Shown in pieces: positions 9,486 to 19,194 of a stretch of 64,000 nt of DNA. Position numbers and translations under genes: made by a program. Numbering within the stretch: position 1 is the first letter of the stretch; every line of letters starts with the position of its first letter. Origin of the DNA: an uncultured Clostridia bacterium (GTDB lineage Bacteria > Bacillota > Clostridia > TANB77 > CAG-508); assembly GCA_947581825.1 (NCBI GenBank), contig CANPVP010000004.1, positions 1 through 64,000 of the forward strand, in the 5' to 3' direction. Under the pieces are notes generated by a model. The model ran no database searches. It saw only the letters and a list, made by a program, of their open reading frames with translations, and was not told the DNA's origin.

Positions 9486-10331
9486 TTATACCATTGCACA
9501 AATAACTCTATCATTTCCCGATAAATCTTTTTTAGAGTATATCTTTTTGTACTTGCAACTTGCTTTCAATAAATCTATTACCGCTTCTTTTTGGTCATAT
9601 CCTATTTCTAGTAGTAAAGCTCCATTTTCTGTTAGGAATTTATATGCGTTTTCTGATAATATTCTATAAAAATTTAAACCGTCTTCTCCTCCATCCAGTG
9701 CCATCATAGGCTCTTGTTGTACTTTTAAGTCCAATTCTTTAATTATACTTTTTTTAATGTATGGAGGATTTGAAATTATTACATCAAATTTTCCTGTAAT
9801 ATTTTTAAACATATCTGATTTTATAAATTCACATTTATTCAAAACACCATTTTTCAATGCATTTTTTTGTGCTACTTCTAATGCCTTATCACTTAAATCT
9901 GTAGCATATACATATGCATTTTCAATATTTTTTGCTACCGAAGCAGCTATTGCACCACTTCCTGTACATATATCTAAAATTTTTATTTTTTCACTCTTTT
10001 TATTTCTAATAAAATCAATTGCTTCTTCTACCAAAATTTCTGTATCAGCTCTTGGAATTAAAACATTTTTATCAACATAAAAGTCTAATTTCATAAATTC
10101 TTGGTGATTTGTTATATATTGAATTGGATATCCTTCTACTAATTTTCTTACAGTATCTAAATAATTAATCTCTTTTATTTTTTCTACTTCTTGCTTATCA
10201 TTAATAAATATATATTCTCTATTCACTTCTAATACAGTTTCTAAAAGAATTCTTGCATGCATAATAGGATTTTCTATATTATTTTCTTTTAATATTTCTA
10301 TACCTTGCTGTAGCAGTTGTCTTATATTCAT
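9486..10331 (-). CDS. prmC: Peptide chain release factor N5-glutamine methyltransferase
   Basis: PrmC methylates the glutamine of the GGQ motif in release factors RF1/RF2 using SAM. The SAM-binding segment DICTGSGAIAASVA and the catalytic SNPPYI motif (about residue 185) are present, as is the N-terminal helical domain MNIRQLLQQGIEIL. I start at ATG 10331, which matches the family N-terminus, rather than an upstream in-frame codon at 10358; AAAAGGA lies upstream. prfA, a common neighbour, is not adjacent. Confidence 0.93.
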   Translation of the reverse strand: MNIRQLLQQGIEILKENNIENPIMHARILLETVLEVNREYIFINDKQEVEKIKEINYLDTVRKLVEGYPIQYITNHQEFMKLDFYVDKNVLIPRADTEILVEEAIDFIRNKKSEKIKILDICTGSGAIAASVAKNIENAYVYATDLSDKALEVAQKNALKNGVLNKCEFIKSDMFKNITGKFDVIISNPPYIKKSIIKELDLKVQQEPMMALDGGEDGLNFYRILSENAYKFLTENGALLLEIGYDQKEAVIDLLKASCKYKKIYSKKDLSGNDRVICAMV

Positions 10332-10412
10332 GTTTATTATCATTCCTTTTAATAACAAATCTTATTGAAAAAATGTAGGCAATATATCCTACATATTCTC
10401 TCATAGTTTAAA

Positions 10413-11609
10413 TTACTTTTTAAGCATTTCTATAGCTTTATTTAATTGCTCATCTTTTTCTGTTTTTTTATTATCTTCAACTTCTATATCTGGTTTTATT
10501 CCAACCTCATTAATTTTATTTCTACCTGCTGTAAAATACTCTTCTACTGTCACTTTTAGTCCAGCACCATCTGAAATTTCTAATAATGTTTGAATCACAC
10601 CTTTTCCATAAGTATTTTTTCCAACTAAAGTAGCTCTTTTCAAATCCTTTAGTGTTCCTGAAACAATCTCTGAAGCACTAGCACTATTTTCATTTATTAA
10701 TACTATTAATTTTGCATTTGTTTCTGGATCTTTCGTTGATTTATATACCTTTTCCTTTTTATCCTTATTTGTTGTTATTAACAAATTATCACCTTTATTG
10801 GTAAATAATTCCAATATTTCTAAAGCTTCATCTACTAAGCCTCCACCATTATCTCTTAAATCTAATATAACTTTATCTATTTTTTTCTCTTCAAATTCCT
10901 TTAGTTTTTCCTTTACTTCTTTGCCACAATTGTTATCAAATGATGGTAAAGAAATATATCCTATATCTTTTTCTAATACTTTTGATTCTACTGGTGCAAT
11001 ATCTATATTCGTCCTCTCAACTTCAAAATTAAGAATTTTTCCATCCCTATTTATTTCTATACTAACTTTTGTTCCTTCTTTTCCTTTAATATCATTACTT
11101 GCCTTATCCATATCGCTTCCTGAATACTCTATTCCATCTACTTTAGTGATAATATCTCCTGACTTTATTCCTGCTTTTTCTGCTGGACTTCCTTTTATAG
11201 GAGATAACACAACTATTGAATTATCTGAAGTTCTTACACTCATATATATACCTATTCCTACATAATTGCCTTCAGTTGATGTTTCAAATTCTTCTAATTC
11301 ACTTTTTGTAAAATATACTGTATATGGATCACCTAAACCATCTACATATCCTTTAATAGCCCCATTTATTAAATCTTTCTCATTTATTTCTCCTAAATAT
11401 TCTTTTTCTAATGTAGCCTTAATTTTTTCTAAATATTGTGGCAAATCAATTTCACTTTCTGCTGGGTCTACTTGTATTACTTTTGAGAACAATCTATCTC
11501 CAAACACTTTATTAATTGCTATAGCTGTTATAGAACTAGATATACATGCTGTTATAATTATTAATATAATTATTCGGTATATCTTTGAACTTTTACTAGA
11601 CTCTTCCAT
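10413..11609 (-). CDS. ctpA: S41 family carboxy-terminal processing protease
   Basis: The 398-residue protein has one N-terminal transmembrane helix (about 10-32), a PDZ domain (about 95-180, with YVGIGIYMS and AGIKSGDIITKVDG) and an S41 peptidase domain. The catalytic Ser lies in NENSASASEIVSG and the Lys in NTYGKGVIQT. Such proteases act outside the membrane on protein C-termini. It directly follows the FtsEX-M23 group in the same orientation, the ftsE-ftsX-M23-ctp order common in Firmicutes. A hairpin at 11683-11711 separates it from the M23 gene, so it may have its own promoter. Confidence 0.93.
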   Translation of the reverse strand: MEESSKSSKIYRIIILIIITACISSSITAIAINKVFGDRLFSKVIQVDPAESEIDLPQYLEKIKATLEKEYLGEINEKDLINGAIKGYVDGLGDPYTVYFTKSELEEFETSTEGNYVGIGIYMSVRTSDNSIVVLSPIKGSPAEKAGIKSGDIITKVDGIEYSGSDMDKASNDIKGKEGTKVSIEINRDGKILNFEVERTNIDIAPVESKVLEKDIGYISLPSFDNNCGKEVKEKLKEFEEKKIDKVILDLRDNGGGLVDEALEILELFTNKGDNLLITTNKDKKEKVYKSTKDPETNAKLIVLINENSASASEIVSGTLKDLKRATLVGKNTYGKGVIQTLLEISDGAGLKVTVEEYFTAGRNKINEVGIKPDIEVEDNKKTEKDEQLNKAIEMLKK

Positions 11610-11682
11610 AATCTCCTCCTAATGTTTCTTTATAAATTATACGATTCCCCTAAAATTTTATACTTAATTTATTAAATAATAC

Positions 11683-11711
11683 AAGCACAGGATACAACTC
11701 TGTGCCTGTTC
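11683..11711 (-). terminator. Probable terminator between the M23 gene and ctpA
   Basis: An ACAAGCACAG / CTGTGCCTGT inverted repeat (nine of ten pairs) lies just downstream of the M23 gene. The T-tract that follows on the minus strand is weak (TATTATTTAAT), so termination may be partial. Confidence 0.5.
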
Positions 11712-11723
11712 GTTTATTTATTT

Positions 11724-12929
11724 TTAATAAACTGGTCCCACTTTATTTTCACACCCTAGATATGGTGCTGGGTTAACTTTGTTTGATGTACTTCCTAAAC
11801 AAACTTCAAAATGAAGATGTGCGCCATAAGACCAGCCAGTACTTCCTGCATACATAATTACTGTATCTGTTGTTACTGTATCTCCAACAGATATGCTTCC
11901 TATTCCACTTCCATGTGCATATAAAGTATATAAACCATTTCCATGACTTACTACAACATATTTACCAAATCCGCCTCCCCAGCCAGATGAATTAATATAT
12001 ACAACTTGTCCATCTGCTGCTGGATATATAGGTGTTCCTTGAGGTGCATACAAATCTATTCCTCTATGTACTGAACCAGATACTGGTATATCTGTTCTTC
12101 CCCCTGGTGCGTATATTGAATTAACTCTCTTTTCTATTCTAGTTGGCCATGCTAATGTTCCTCCTGTATATTTATTATAACTAGCAGTTCCACCATTAGC
12201 TGCTGCTTGTTCTGCTGCTTTTCTTTCAGCTTCTTTAATTGCTGCATTAACCTTATTTAATTCTTTATTATATTCCTCTATATCACTTTGTAAAGCTTTT
12301 TCTTCATCATTCAATTTTCCTACATAAGAATCTTTCTGAATCTTTGCATTTTTTAATGCTGCTGTTTTCTTTTCAATTTCTGCTTTTGCCTGTGTTACTT
12401 CATCTTTCTTCTTTTCTAATTTTTCTTGCAATTCTTTATTTTCGGCAATTTCTTTTTCCATTTCCTGCAAGAAAGCTTCGTCTAAATCTGCCATTTTTCC
12501 AATTAGATAATATTTTGATACAAACTCTGTCATATCTGATGATTCAAGCAAAGCTTCTAGATACGTTGTATTTCCGATTTTTAGCATAGCAATAGCTCTT
12601 TTTTCAAGTACATCTTTTCTTTCTTCTTCTTTTATTTGTGCTTCTTTTAACTTTTGTTCTGTTTCTTCGATTTCATTTTCTAAATTACTAAGATTTTCAT
12701 TCAACTTAGTTATTTCAGATTGATATTCGGCAATTGATGAATTCAAAGCTTGTACTTCCTTCATCGTATTTGATAAGTTCTTCTCAACCTCTTTTAATTT
12801 ATCCTCATTTTCTCTTATCTGCTTTTGAATGTCTTTTTGTTGGTCTGTAAGACTTTCTGCTATGGTTGATAAAGTAAAACTACATGTTAGAATAATGGCA
12901 ACAAAAATTATTGCTATTTTTCTTTTCAT
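11724..12929 (-). CDS. Secreted M23 murein hydrolase with coiled coil, FtsEX partner
   Basis: The 401-residue protein has a signal peptide (about 1-26), a long coiled coil (about 28-235) and a C-terminal M23 (LytM) domain. The zinc ligands are seen in HRGIDLYAPQG and HLHFEV. The CwlO/PcsB/EnvC architecture and the position directly after ftsE-ftsX indicate a peptidoglycan hydrolase whose coiled coil is controlled by FtsEX during growth or division. It follows ftsX by 12 bases. Confidence 0.9.
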   Translation of the reverse strand: MKRKIAIIFVAIILTCSFTLSTIAESLTDQQKDIQKQIRENEDKLKEVEKNLSNTMKEVQALNSSIAEYQSEITKLNENLSNLENEIEETEQKLKEAQIKEEERKDVLEKRAIAMLKIGNTTYLEALLESSDMTEFVSKYYLIGKMADLDEAFLQEMEKEIAENKELQEKLEKKKDEVTQAKAEIEKKTAALKNAKIQKDSYVGKLNDEEKALQSDIEEYNKELNKVNAAIKEAERKAAEQAAANGGTASYNKYTGGTLAWPTRIEKRVNSIYAPGGRTDIPVSGSVHRGIDLYAPQGTPIYPAADGQVVYINSSGWGGGFGKYVVVSHGNGLYTLYAHGSGIGSISVGDTVTTDTVIMYAGSTGWSYGAHLHFEVCLGSTSNKVNPAPYLGCENKVGPVY

Positions 12930-12941
12930 TTTATACCTCCT

Positions 12942-13841
12942 CTAAGCTTTTAAGTATTTTCTCATAGAAATTGTGCTTCCAAGAATTCCAACACCTATTC
13001 CTAAAGCTAAAAATACTATTATTAACAAATTAAACATTTCACCGAATGGTTTTAATACAATTCCAAGCATTTGGAATGTACTTAATTGCATTGCGAAATC
13101 TTGTAATAGTTTATATCCTACTCCAGTTATAATAATCGAAATAATTCCTGAAAAAATACCGATTATAATACCTTCTACTAAAAATGGCCATCTAATAAAA
13201 CTATTAGTTGCTCCAACATAACGCATAATAAAAATTTCTTTTTTTCGTGCTTCTACAGTTAGTCTGATTGTATTTGCTATAATAAATACAGCTATAACTA
13301 TACATATAATTAAAAGTGCTAAACTTCCTAATCTAATTCCTTTTGCAATATTTAGCAACATATCAAAAGCTTGATCATTACTTTCTATACTATCTACAAT
13401 TTCCATTTGACTTAATCTAGCTTTTACCTCTTTGCTATACGATAAATCTGTTAAAGTTATTTCATATTTTACTGGCATTTCATCAAAAGTATCTACATAT
13501 TCCAAAAGATCTGGTTTGTCTTTCCAAATTTCTTTTATTTCATTTTTATTTTCTTCTGCTGATACATAACGAATACTGTTTATCTCATCTATTTCTTTTA
13601 GTTTTTCTGAAAATTCCTCTGTTTGTTCAGCAGTTGCATCACTTTTTAGCCAAATTTCCATTAATCTCGAATCCTCTATATCTTGCATAACATGAGTTAT
13701 ATTTTCTCCTAATATGAAGAAGATACCAAAAATTAACATTGAACAACACATTATTATAAGTGATGAAATTGTTGACTTTTTATTTTTAAATACATTTTTA
13801 AAACCTTCTCCAATTAGGTAACTAATAATATTAAACTTCAT
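12942..13841 (-). CDS. ftsX: Cell division ABC transporter permease-like protein FtsX
   Basis: I choose ATG 13841 (MKFNIISY), well spaced behind AAGGTGG, rather than GTG 13853. The protein has the FtsX layout: a cytoplasmic N-terminus, TM1 at about 20-45, an extracellular domain (about 50-165) and three TM helices in the C-terminal half, with the FtsX block VTNSFIRWPFLVEG-like region visible as ATNSFIRWPFLVEG. It transmits ATP-driven signals from FtsE to the periplasmic hydrolase. The start overlaps the end of ftsE by 11 bases. Confidence 0.94.
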   Translation of the reverse strand: MKFNIISYLIGEGFKNVFKNKKSTISSLIIMCCSMLIFGIFFILGENITHVMQDIEDSRLMEIWLKSDATAEQTEEFSEKLKEIDEINSIRYVSAEENKNEIKEIWKDKPDLLEYVDTFDEMPVKYEITLTDLSYSKEVKARLSQMEIVDSIESNDQAFDMLLNIAKGIRLGSLALLIICIVIAVFIIANTIRLTVEARKKEIFIMRYVGATNSFIRWPFLVEGIIIGIFSGIISIIITGVGYKLLQDFAMQLSTFQMLGIVLKPFGEMFNLLIIVFLALGIGVGILGSTISMRKYLKA

Positions 13842-14517
13842 TATCATACCCACCTTTTTTTACATCACTTATAATTTCTCCATCTTTTATATGTATGACT
13901 CTTTTTTTCATCCTGTTTACTATTGCTTTATCATGAGTTGCCATTACAACTGTTGTTCCTCTAAGATTTATATCATTTAATAAAGTCATTATTTCTTTTG
14001 ATGTTTCTGGATCTAGATTTCCTGTAGGCTCGTCTGCTATTAACATTGATGGATTATTAACTAAAGCTCTTGCTAAAGATACTCTTTGCTGTTCTCCTCC
14101 TGATAATTCTTGTGGATACATTTTTGCTTTATTACTTAGTCCCACTAATGACAATACCATAGGCACTTGTCTTCTAATTTGCCTTGGAGTTGATTTTACA
14201 ACATACATTGCAAAAGCTACATTTTCATAAACAGTTCTATCTGGTAATAATCTAAAATCTTGAAAAACAACCCCCATACTTCTTCTCAAATATGGGATTT
14301 TCTTTTGTTTTAAAAACGTTGTATCTCTTCCATTTATAATTATATTTCCAGATGTAGGGTTTTCTTCCTTTAAAATTAATTTTATAAGTGTTGACTTTCC
14401 TGAGCCTGATGCCCCTATTAAAAAAGCAAACTCACCTTTATCTATTTTGAAGTTAACATTATGTACCGCTTCAGTCCCTGTACTATATGTTTTACTTACA
14501 TTTCTAAATTCAATCAT
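13831..14517 (-). CDS. ftsE: Cell division ATP-binding protein FtsE
   Basis: This 228-residue ABC ATPase has a Walker A motif GASGSGKST at residues 35-43, the signature LSGGEQQRVSLARAL and the Walker B MLIADEPTG. With FtsX it forms the complex that activates the M23 hydrolase encoded downstream. It is first in the ftsE-ftsX-M23 operon. Confidence 0.96.
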   Translation of the reverse strand: MIEFRNVSKTYSTGTEAVHNVNFKIDKGEFAFLIGASGSGKSTLIKLILKEENPTSGNIIINGRDTTFLKQKKIPYLRRSMGVVFQDFRLLPDRTVYENVAFAMYVVKSTPRQIRRQVPMVLSLVGLSNKAKMYPQELSGGEQQRVSLARALVNNPSMLIADEPTGNLDPETSKEIMTLLNDINLRGTTVVMATHDKAIVNRMKKRVIHIKDGEIISDVKKGGYDNEV

Positions 14518-14603
14518 TATAAAAAACTCCTTAGTATATATACAAATTCTATACTCTATACTATCATACCAATAAACTGAGCTTATTGCAATACCTATTT
14601 ATC

Positions 14604-14650
14604 AAAAAAGCGATATAAATAGTAGTATTTTCTGCTATTTATACCGTTTT
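14604..14650 (-). terminator. Terminator of the transketolase group
   Basis: An inverted repeat with ATAAATAG / CTATTTAT at its core (14615-14642) and A/T flanks is followed on the minus strand by a T-run (14604-14609). It lies 25 bases after the stop of the transketolase C-terminal subunit. Confidence 0.7.
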
Positions 14651-14674
14651 TCGCCATTTTTCTCTTTTTATGCT

Positions 14675-15601
14675 TTATATTAACTTTTCAACTATGTCTT
14701 CTGCTGTTAATTTAAAATATTTTAGTAGAACATTTGCATTTGCAGATTTACCAAAAGTATCTTTTACTCCCATCCTTATAACCTTTTTAGGATATTCTTC
14801 TGATAATACCTCACACACTGCAGATCCTAGACCTCCAATTATACTATGATCTTCTATTGTAATTATTTTATCTGTTTCTTTAGCACATTTAACAATTAAT
14901 TCTCTATCAATTGGTTTAATTGTGTGAATATCAACAACTCTTGTATTTATGCCTTTTTCTTTTAAAGTTTCTTGAGCTTTTATAGCCTCTGAAACAACTA
15001 CTCCAGTTGCAAATATTGTTGCATCTTCACCATCTCCTATTTGTATTCCTTTTCCTATTTCAAATTTTTGATTTTCATCATAAATTACAGGTGAAGCTAA
15101 TCTACATAGTCTTAAATAAACTGGTCCTTTGTACTTTGAAATCTCTTCAACAGCCCATTTAGTTGATATGTCGTCTGATGTACACATTACTGTCATGTTT
15201 GGTAAAGATCTCATTAGGCTTAAATCTTCTAACATCTGATGTGTTGCCCCGTCTTCCCCTACTGTAACACCAGCATGAGTCGCACAAATCTTAACATTTA
15301 GATTTGGATAACACACACTATTTCTTATCTGATCATATGCTCTTCCTGTTGCAAATACAGCAAAAGTACTTGCATATGGAATTTGTCCACAACTTGCTAA
15401 TCCTGCTGCTGTAGAAATCATATCCTGTTCAGAAATTCCCATATCAAAAAATCTATCTGGAAATTCCTTTTTAAATATTTCTGTTTTAGTTGCTGCAGCT
15501 AAATCAGCATCTAACACTACTATTTTTTTATTATCTTTTCCAAGTTTTGTTACGGTTTTGCCGTAACTCTCTCTTGTAGCTATTTTTATATCTAAATTCA
15601 T
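14675..15601 (-). CDS. Transketolase, C-terminal subunit
   Basis: At about 308 residues it carries the pyrimidine-binding and C-terminal domains of transketolase, split from the TPP-binding half as in many Clostridia and Archaea. Conserved blocks are DLAAATKTEIF, GISEQDMISTAAGLASCG and the PNMTVMCTSDD loop. ATG 15601 is preferred over an upstream in-frame codon because AAAGGAG sits at the right distance. The partner N-subunit gene is upstream, with a PHP gene between. Transketolase moves two-carbon units between sugar phosphates in the pentose phosphate pathway. Confidence 0.92.
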   Translation of the reverse strand: MNLDIKIATRESYGKTVTKLGKDNKKIVVLDADLAAATKTEIFKKEFPDRFFDMGISEQDMISTAAGLASCGQIPYASTFAVFATGRAYDQIRNSVCYPNLNVKICATHAGVTVGEDGATHQMLEDLSLMRSLPNMTVMCTSDDISTKWAVEEISKYKGPVYLRLCRLASPVIYDENQKFEIGKGIQIGDGEDATIFATGVVVSEAIKAQETLKEKGINTRVVDIHTIKPIDRELIVKCAKETDKIITIEDHSIIGGLGSAVCEVLSEEYPKKVIRMGVKDTFGKSANANVLLKYFKLTAEDIVEKLI

Positions 15602-15626
15602 ATAGTAATCTCCTTTCACTATATCA

Positions 15627-16505
15627 CTATTTACACCAATTAATAATTTCTTTTGGAACTCTTAGATTTCCTTTTCCAGTTCCTATTCTTATACCTTTTT
15701 TATTTTCTCCATGGAAATCAGAGCCACCACTTTTGTATATATTCTTTTCATCACATAAGTTCACAACATATTTACTTTCTTCATCTGTAAATAAACTGTA
15801 ATAGCACTCAATTCCATCTATTCCATAATTGTCTATTATATCATTTATAAAAGCCTTTTTATCTGTAGCCCATTTGTATATGTATGCATGTGCTAAAAAT
15901 GCTTTACCACCTACATTTTTTATTGACTGTATGCATGTTTTCAAGTCTGGAAAATCTTCAGATTTATCTATATAAAATTCACTTTCAGGATTATAGCAAC
16001 AGCAATGGCGAAAAGTATTAAAATCATTCCATGCATCATCTGGAATTTTCCATCTATTTTCTTCATATTTCGTAATTTCTTTATGTATCAAAGGACTTGC
16101 CCATTCTTTTTTAGGGTTCCAAATTAGCTGCTCCTTTGGAGTTAATTTTATTCCTAGCTTTTTACATATATCATAATATTTATTTAAATATTTAATTTGT
16201 ACCATTTCAAACGTTTTATCTTTATAAAATTCTGCAAGCCAATTTTCCATTTTTTCTATATCTATATCATATCCTAAAATATCTATAACTCTTCCTTTAT
16301 AAAAACCTTTTACTTCAACTCCTGGTATTATTTTGCCACTATAATAATTCTTTACATCTAAATTTCTCAGTTCAAAATATGCTTTACATGTTTCATGATC
16401 TGTTATTGAAATTGCATCTAACTTTATTTTTTCAGCTTCCTTTAGGATTTCTTTTACTGAAAATGTTCCGTCTGAATATGTGCTGTGCATATGCAAATCT
16501 ATCAT
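15627..16505 (-). CDS. PHP domain phosphoesterase family protein
   Basis: The 292-residue protein begins MIDLHMHSTYSDGTFS, the PHP metal-binding H-x-H motif. Further likely ligands are in TDHETC, IPGVEVKG, LAHAY and GGSDFHGENK. Relatives hydrolyse nucleoside 3',5'-bisphosphates or 5'-phospho oligonucleotides (YciV/TrpH-like) or histidinol phosphate, but the substrate here cannot be read from sequence. It sits between the two transketolase subunit genes, 25 bases from the C-subunit. Confidence 0.88.
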   Translation of the reverse strand: MIDLHMHSTYSDGTFSVKEILKEAEKIKLDAISITDHETCKAYFELRNLDVKNYYSGKIIPGVEVKGFYKGRVIDILGYDIDIEKMENWLAEFYKDKTFEMVQIKYLNKYYDICKKLGIKLTPKEQLIWNPKKEWASPLIHKEITKYEENRWKIPDDAWNDFNTFRHCCCYNPESEFYIDKSEDFPDLKTCIQSIKNVGGKAFLAHAYIYKWATDKKAFINDIIDNYGIDGIECYYSLFTDEESKYVVNLCDEKNIYKSGGSDFHGENKKGIRIGTGKGNLRVPKEIINWCK

Positions 16506-16582
16506 TTTATTCCTCCGTTTTTTACTCTATTACTTTATATTTTTAATTCATTTGAAAAAGGATTTGTATATTGCGTTGTTTT

Positions 16583-17401
16583 TCAAGCCAGTTCTTTTAG
16601 TGCTTCTAGATACTGTTCTTCATTTGGTGCTTTTCCATGCCATCCTGCTTGGTTTTCCATAAAAGATACACCTTTTCCCTTTATAGTTTTTGCTATAATT
16701 GCTGTTGGTCTTCCTTTTATTTGTTTTGCTACATCAAAAGCTTTAATAATTTCATCATAATTATGACCATCTATATTAATAACTTCAAATCCAAAACTTT
16801 CAAATTTTTTATCTATTGGATAAGGGCTCATTACGTCATCAATTTTTCCATCTATTTGCAAATTATTATTATCTACTATAATACATAAATTATCTAATTT
16901 ATAGTGTACTGCAGACATCGCAGCTTCCCAAACTTGACCTTCTTGTATTTCTCCATCACCTAGTAAGCAGTAAACTCTATATCCTTCTTTATTCAACTTT
17001 GATGAAATTGCCATTCCATTTGCTATTGATAATCCTTGTCCTAGAGAACCTGTTGTCATATCAACTCCAGGAATTTTATTCATATCTGGATGTCCTTGTA
17101 ATATAGAATCAATTTTTCTTAAATTTATAAGTTCTGACTTATCAAAAAAACCTCGATTAGCTAAAGTACTGTAAAGTGCTGGAGCTGCATGTCCTTTTGA
17201 TAGAACAAACCTATCTCTTTCTTTAGCATCGGGGTTTTCAGGATTAATATTCATTTGATAAAAATATAATACCGTTAAAATATCTGCACAAGATAAAGAT
17301 CCACCTGGATGTCCAGATTTAGCATTATATACAGACTCAATAATTCCTTTTCTAATTTCTCTGGCTATACCTGGTAATTCTTCTTTTTTTAATCTTCCCA
17401 T
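16583..17401 (-). CDS. Transketolase, N-terminal (TPP-binding) subunit
   Basis: The 272-residue protein holds the thiamine diphosphate domain: SGHPGGSLSCADILTVLYF at the N-terminus, LSKGHAAPALYS, GSLGQGLSIANGMA and the metal/TPP motif GDGEIQEGQVWEAA with NNLQ. It forms the active enzyme with the C-subunit encoded at 14675-15601. It is first in the group, and a divergent promoter region separates it from the Bax1-I gene. Confidence 0.94.
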   Translation of the reverse strand: MGRLKKEELPGIAREIRKGIIESVYNAKSGHPGGSLSCADILTVLYFYQMNINPENPDAKERDRFVLSKGHAAPALYSTLANRGFFDKSELINLRKIDSILQGHPDMNKIPGVDMTTGSLGQGLSIANGMAISSKLNKEGYRVYCLLGDGEIQEGQVWEAAMSAVHYKLDNLCIIVDNNNLQIDGKIDDVMSPYPIDKKFESFGFEVINIDGHNYDEIIKAFDVAKQIKGRPTAIIAKTIKGKGVSFMENQAGWHGKAPNEEQYLEALKELA

Positions 17402-17504
17402 ATTTCACACTCCTTAAAAACATTTTCAAAAAAGTTATGTCTTACTCATGTTTAAATCCTACTATAAAACTTTTCACATTTCAATACCTCTTTCAATAAA
17501 ATTG

Positions 17505-17533
17505 TTGCAGATATACTTTTTTTGTAATATAAT
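17505..17533 (+). promoter_or_regulatory. SigA-type promoter for the Bax1-I gene
   Basis: TTGCAG at 17505-17510 and a perfect TATAAT at 17528-17533 are separated by 17 bases. The start codon is 48 bases downstream. Confidence 0.7.
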
Positions 17534-17580
17534 AATCTTATTAAGAAAATGATCTCATTTTCAGAAAGGGAGGATATAAA

Positions 17581-18294
17581 TTGGAATCTAATTATGATTT
17601 TAACAATAACATCAATGAATTTGATGGTTCAAATCCAATAACAAGTGTTAATAGTAATTTACTTACTAAATCTTTTTTTTGGATGTTTTTAGGTTTGGCT
17701 GGCTCAGCATTAGTTGCATGGTATACTTTTTCTAGTGGTTTATGGCTTAAATTAGTTTTAAACAATTCTTTTTGGGGGCTAGCAATAGCTGAACTAGTTG
17801 TAGTTGTAGTTTTCTCATTACTATTCAGAAGACTTTCTCCAACTTTAGTAGCAGGGCTTTACTTTATTTATTCTATGATTAATGGTGTTACATTATCGAC
17901 CATATTTGTAGCTTATGATATGTCTTCTATAGTTTATGCTTTTGCTGCAACTACTGCATTATTTGGTGGGCTTGCCTTATTAGGAGCAAAAACAAAAGCT
18001 GATTTATCAAAATTAGGAAATATTTGCTTAGTTGGTCTTATTGTTGGAATAATATTTTCTGTTATAAATATTTTTGTTGGTAATTCAACTTTAGACCTTG
18101 TAATAACTTGGGCAATGTTAATACTTTTCTGTGGTATTACAGCATATGATGTTAACAAATTGAAAAACTCTCAGGGGCTTGAAGTTGCACAAGCAGATAA
18201 ACTTCATATATATTTTGCAATGGAACTATATTTAGACTTTATAAATATTTTCTTAAGACTTCTTAGTCTTATTTCAAAAGCTAGAAATGATTAA
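17581..18294 (+). CDS. Bax inhibitor-1/YccA family membrane protein
   Basis: The 237-residue protein has seven predicted transmembrane segments and the family pattern, including SLITWAM-type helices and a C-terminal FAMELYLDFINIFLRLLSL. It begins at a TTG codon preceded by GGGAGG. Bacterial members (YbhL, YetJ) are calcium-leak channels or membrane quality-control factors. A shared terminator follows. Confidence 0.9.
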   Translation: MESNYDFNNNINEFDGSNPITSVNSNLLTKSFFWMFLGLAGSALVAWYTFSSGLWLKLVLNNSFWGLAIAELVVVVVFSLLFRRLSPTLVAGLYFIYSMINGVTLSTIFVAYDMSSIVYAFAATTALFGGLALLGAKTKADLSKLGNICLVGLIVGIIFSVINIFVGNSTLDLVITWAMLILFCGITAYDVNKLKNSQGLEVAQADKLHIYFAMELYLDFINIFLRLLSLISKARND

Positions 18295-18311
18295 TTTCAA
18301 ATACATGCATA

Positions 18312-18346
18312 AAAATAAATAGAAGGCAAATCCTTCTATTTATTTT
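18312..18346 (+). terminator. Terminator, probably bidirectional
   Basis: A perfect 15-base inverted repeat (AAAATAAATAGAAGG / CCTTCTATTTATTTT) with a 5-base loop is followed by a T-run. It overlaps the last bases of the convergent gene ending at 18336. Confidence 0.8.
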
Positions 18347-19097
18347 TTCTTATTTTTTTTATTACCTTCATTGTATGTTTTACATCACTATAATTAAGAT
18401 ATCCAACTTTGTGCTCTATTGTTGTTCTAGTTAATTCACTCACAAATATAAGTTTTTTTGTTTGCTTATATCCTTCTAACATATATTTTCCAAACCCTAA
18501 ATATATTGTAGCTAAATCCGTTAGGTATTCATTCATTTTTCTATCTTTTACCCTTATTCCATTAGACAATAAAAAATAATGTGTACTTTCATGTATAATT
18601 ATTGAAACTACTGTTTCATAAGAATAATCAGGATTTACAAATATACTAATTTTTTTATCAGTAGTTTCACTTCCTTCATTATACAGCCCTGCATATGACC
18701 TTCGTATTTTGCTTGACACATTCTTTACTTCTAACTCAACCCCTTGATCTGTTATTCCCATATGTTGAGTAATAAGAACAAATAATTTTTTTAATGTTCT
18801 TTCTGAATATTTAGAATATACTAACTCTCTCCTTAAATTATCTGGAATTATAAATTCCCCTTTATATTTATAACCAATGCTTTTTAATTCTTTGTCTAAC
18901 AATTCTATTCCACTTTCAATAGTTTTATTTGGTAGATAACGTGTTTTTAAATCCGTTTTTAGACTTTTATTTTTATCCTTTATATATTTTAATTCTTTTT
19001 TAAAATGTCTTAAATACGCTGCAATATAATATCTACATGAAATCGATACATATATAATAATTATTACTACTGTTATTAGTACTACATATAATTTCAT
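18336..19097 (-). CDS. Membrane-anchored HExxH zinc-peptidase-like protein of unknown function
   Basis: Start ATG 19097 (MKLYVVLI) is favoured by GGGAGG just upstream; an in-frame codon at 19157 lacks one. One N-terminal transmembrane helix (about 3-25) is followed by a basic helical stretch. The motif IIIHESTHYFLLSNG (HExxH) and a downstream MNEYLTDLATIYLG (third ligand candidate Glu) suggest a gluzincin-type metalloprotease fold. I do not recognise a named family. It is convergent with the Bax1-I gene and divergent from the foreign cassette. Confidence 0.7.
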   Translation of the reverse strand: MKLYVVLITVVIIIIYVSISCRYYIAAYLRHFKKELKYIKDKNKSLKTDLKTRYLPNKTIESGIELLDKELKSIGYKYKGEFIIPDNLRRELVYSKYSERTLKKLFVLITQHMGITDQGVELEVKNVSSKIRRSYAGLYNEGSETTDKKISIFVNPDYSYETVVSIIIHESTHYFLLSNGIRVKDRKMNEYLTDLATIYLGFGKYMLEGYKQTKKLIFVSELTRTTIEHKVGYLNYSDVKHTMKVIKKIRKNK

Positions 19098-19194
19098 ATA
19101 TTCCTCCCTATGATTATTTCTACATATTATTTTCTCATATTCAGAGGATTTTTTCAATATACAAACATTTGCAAAGTATTATATTTTCCATAAC

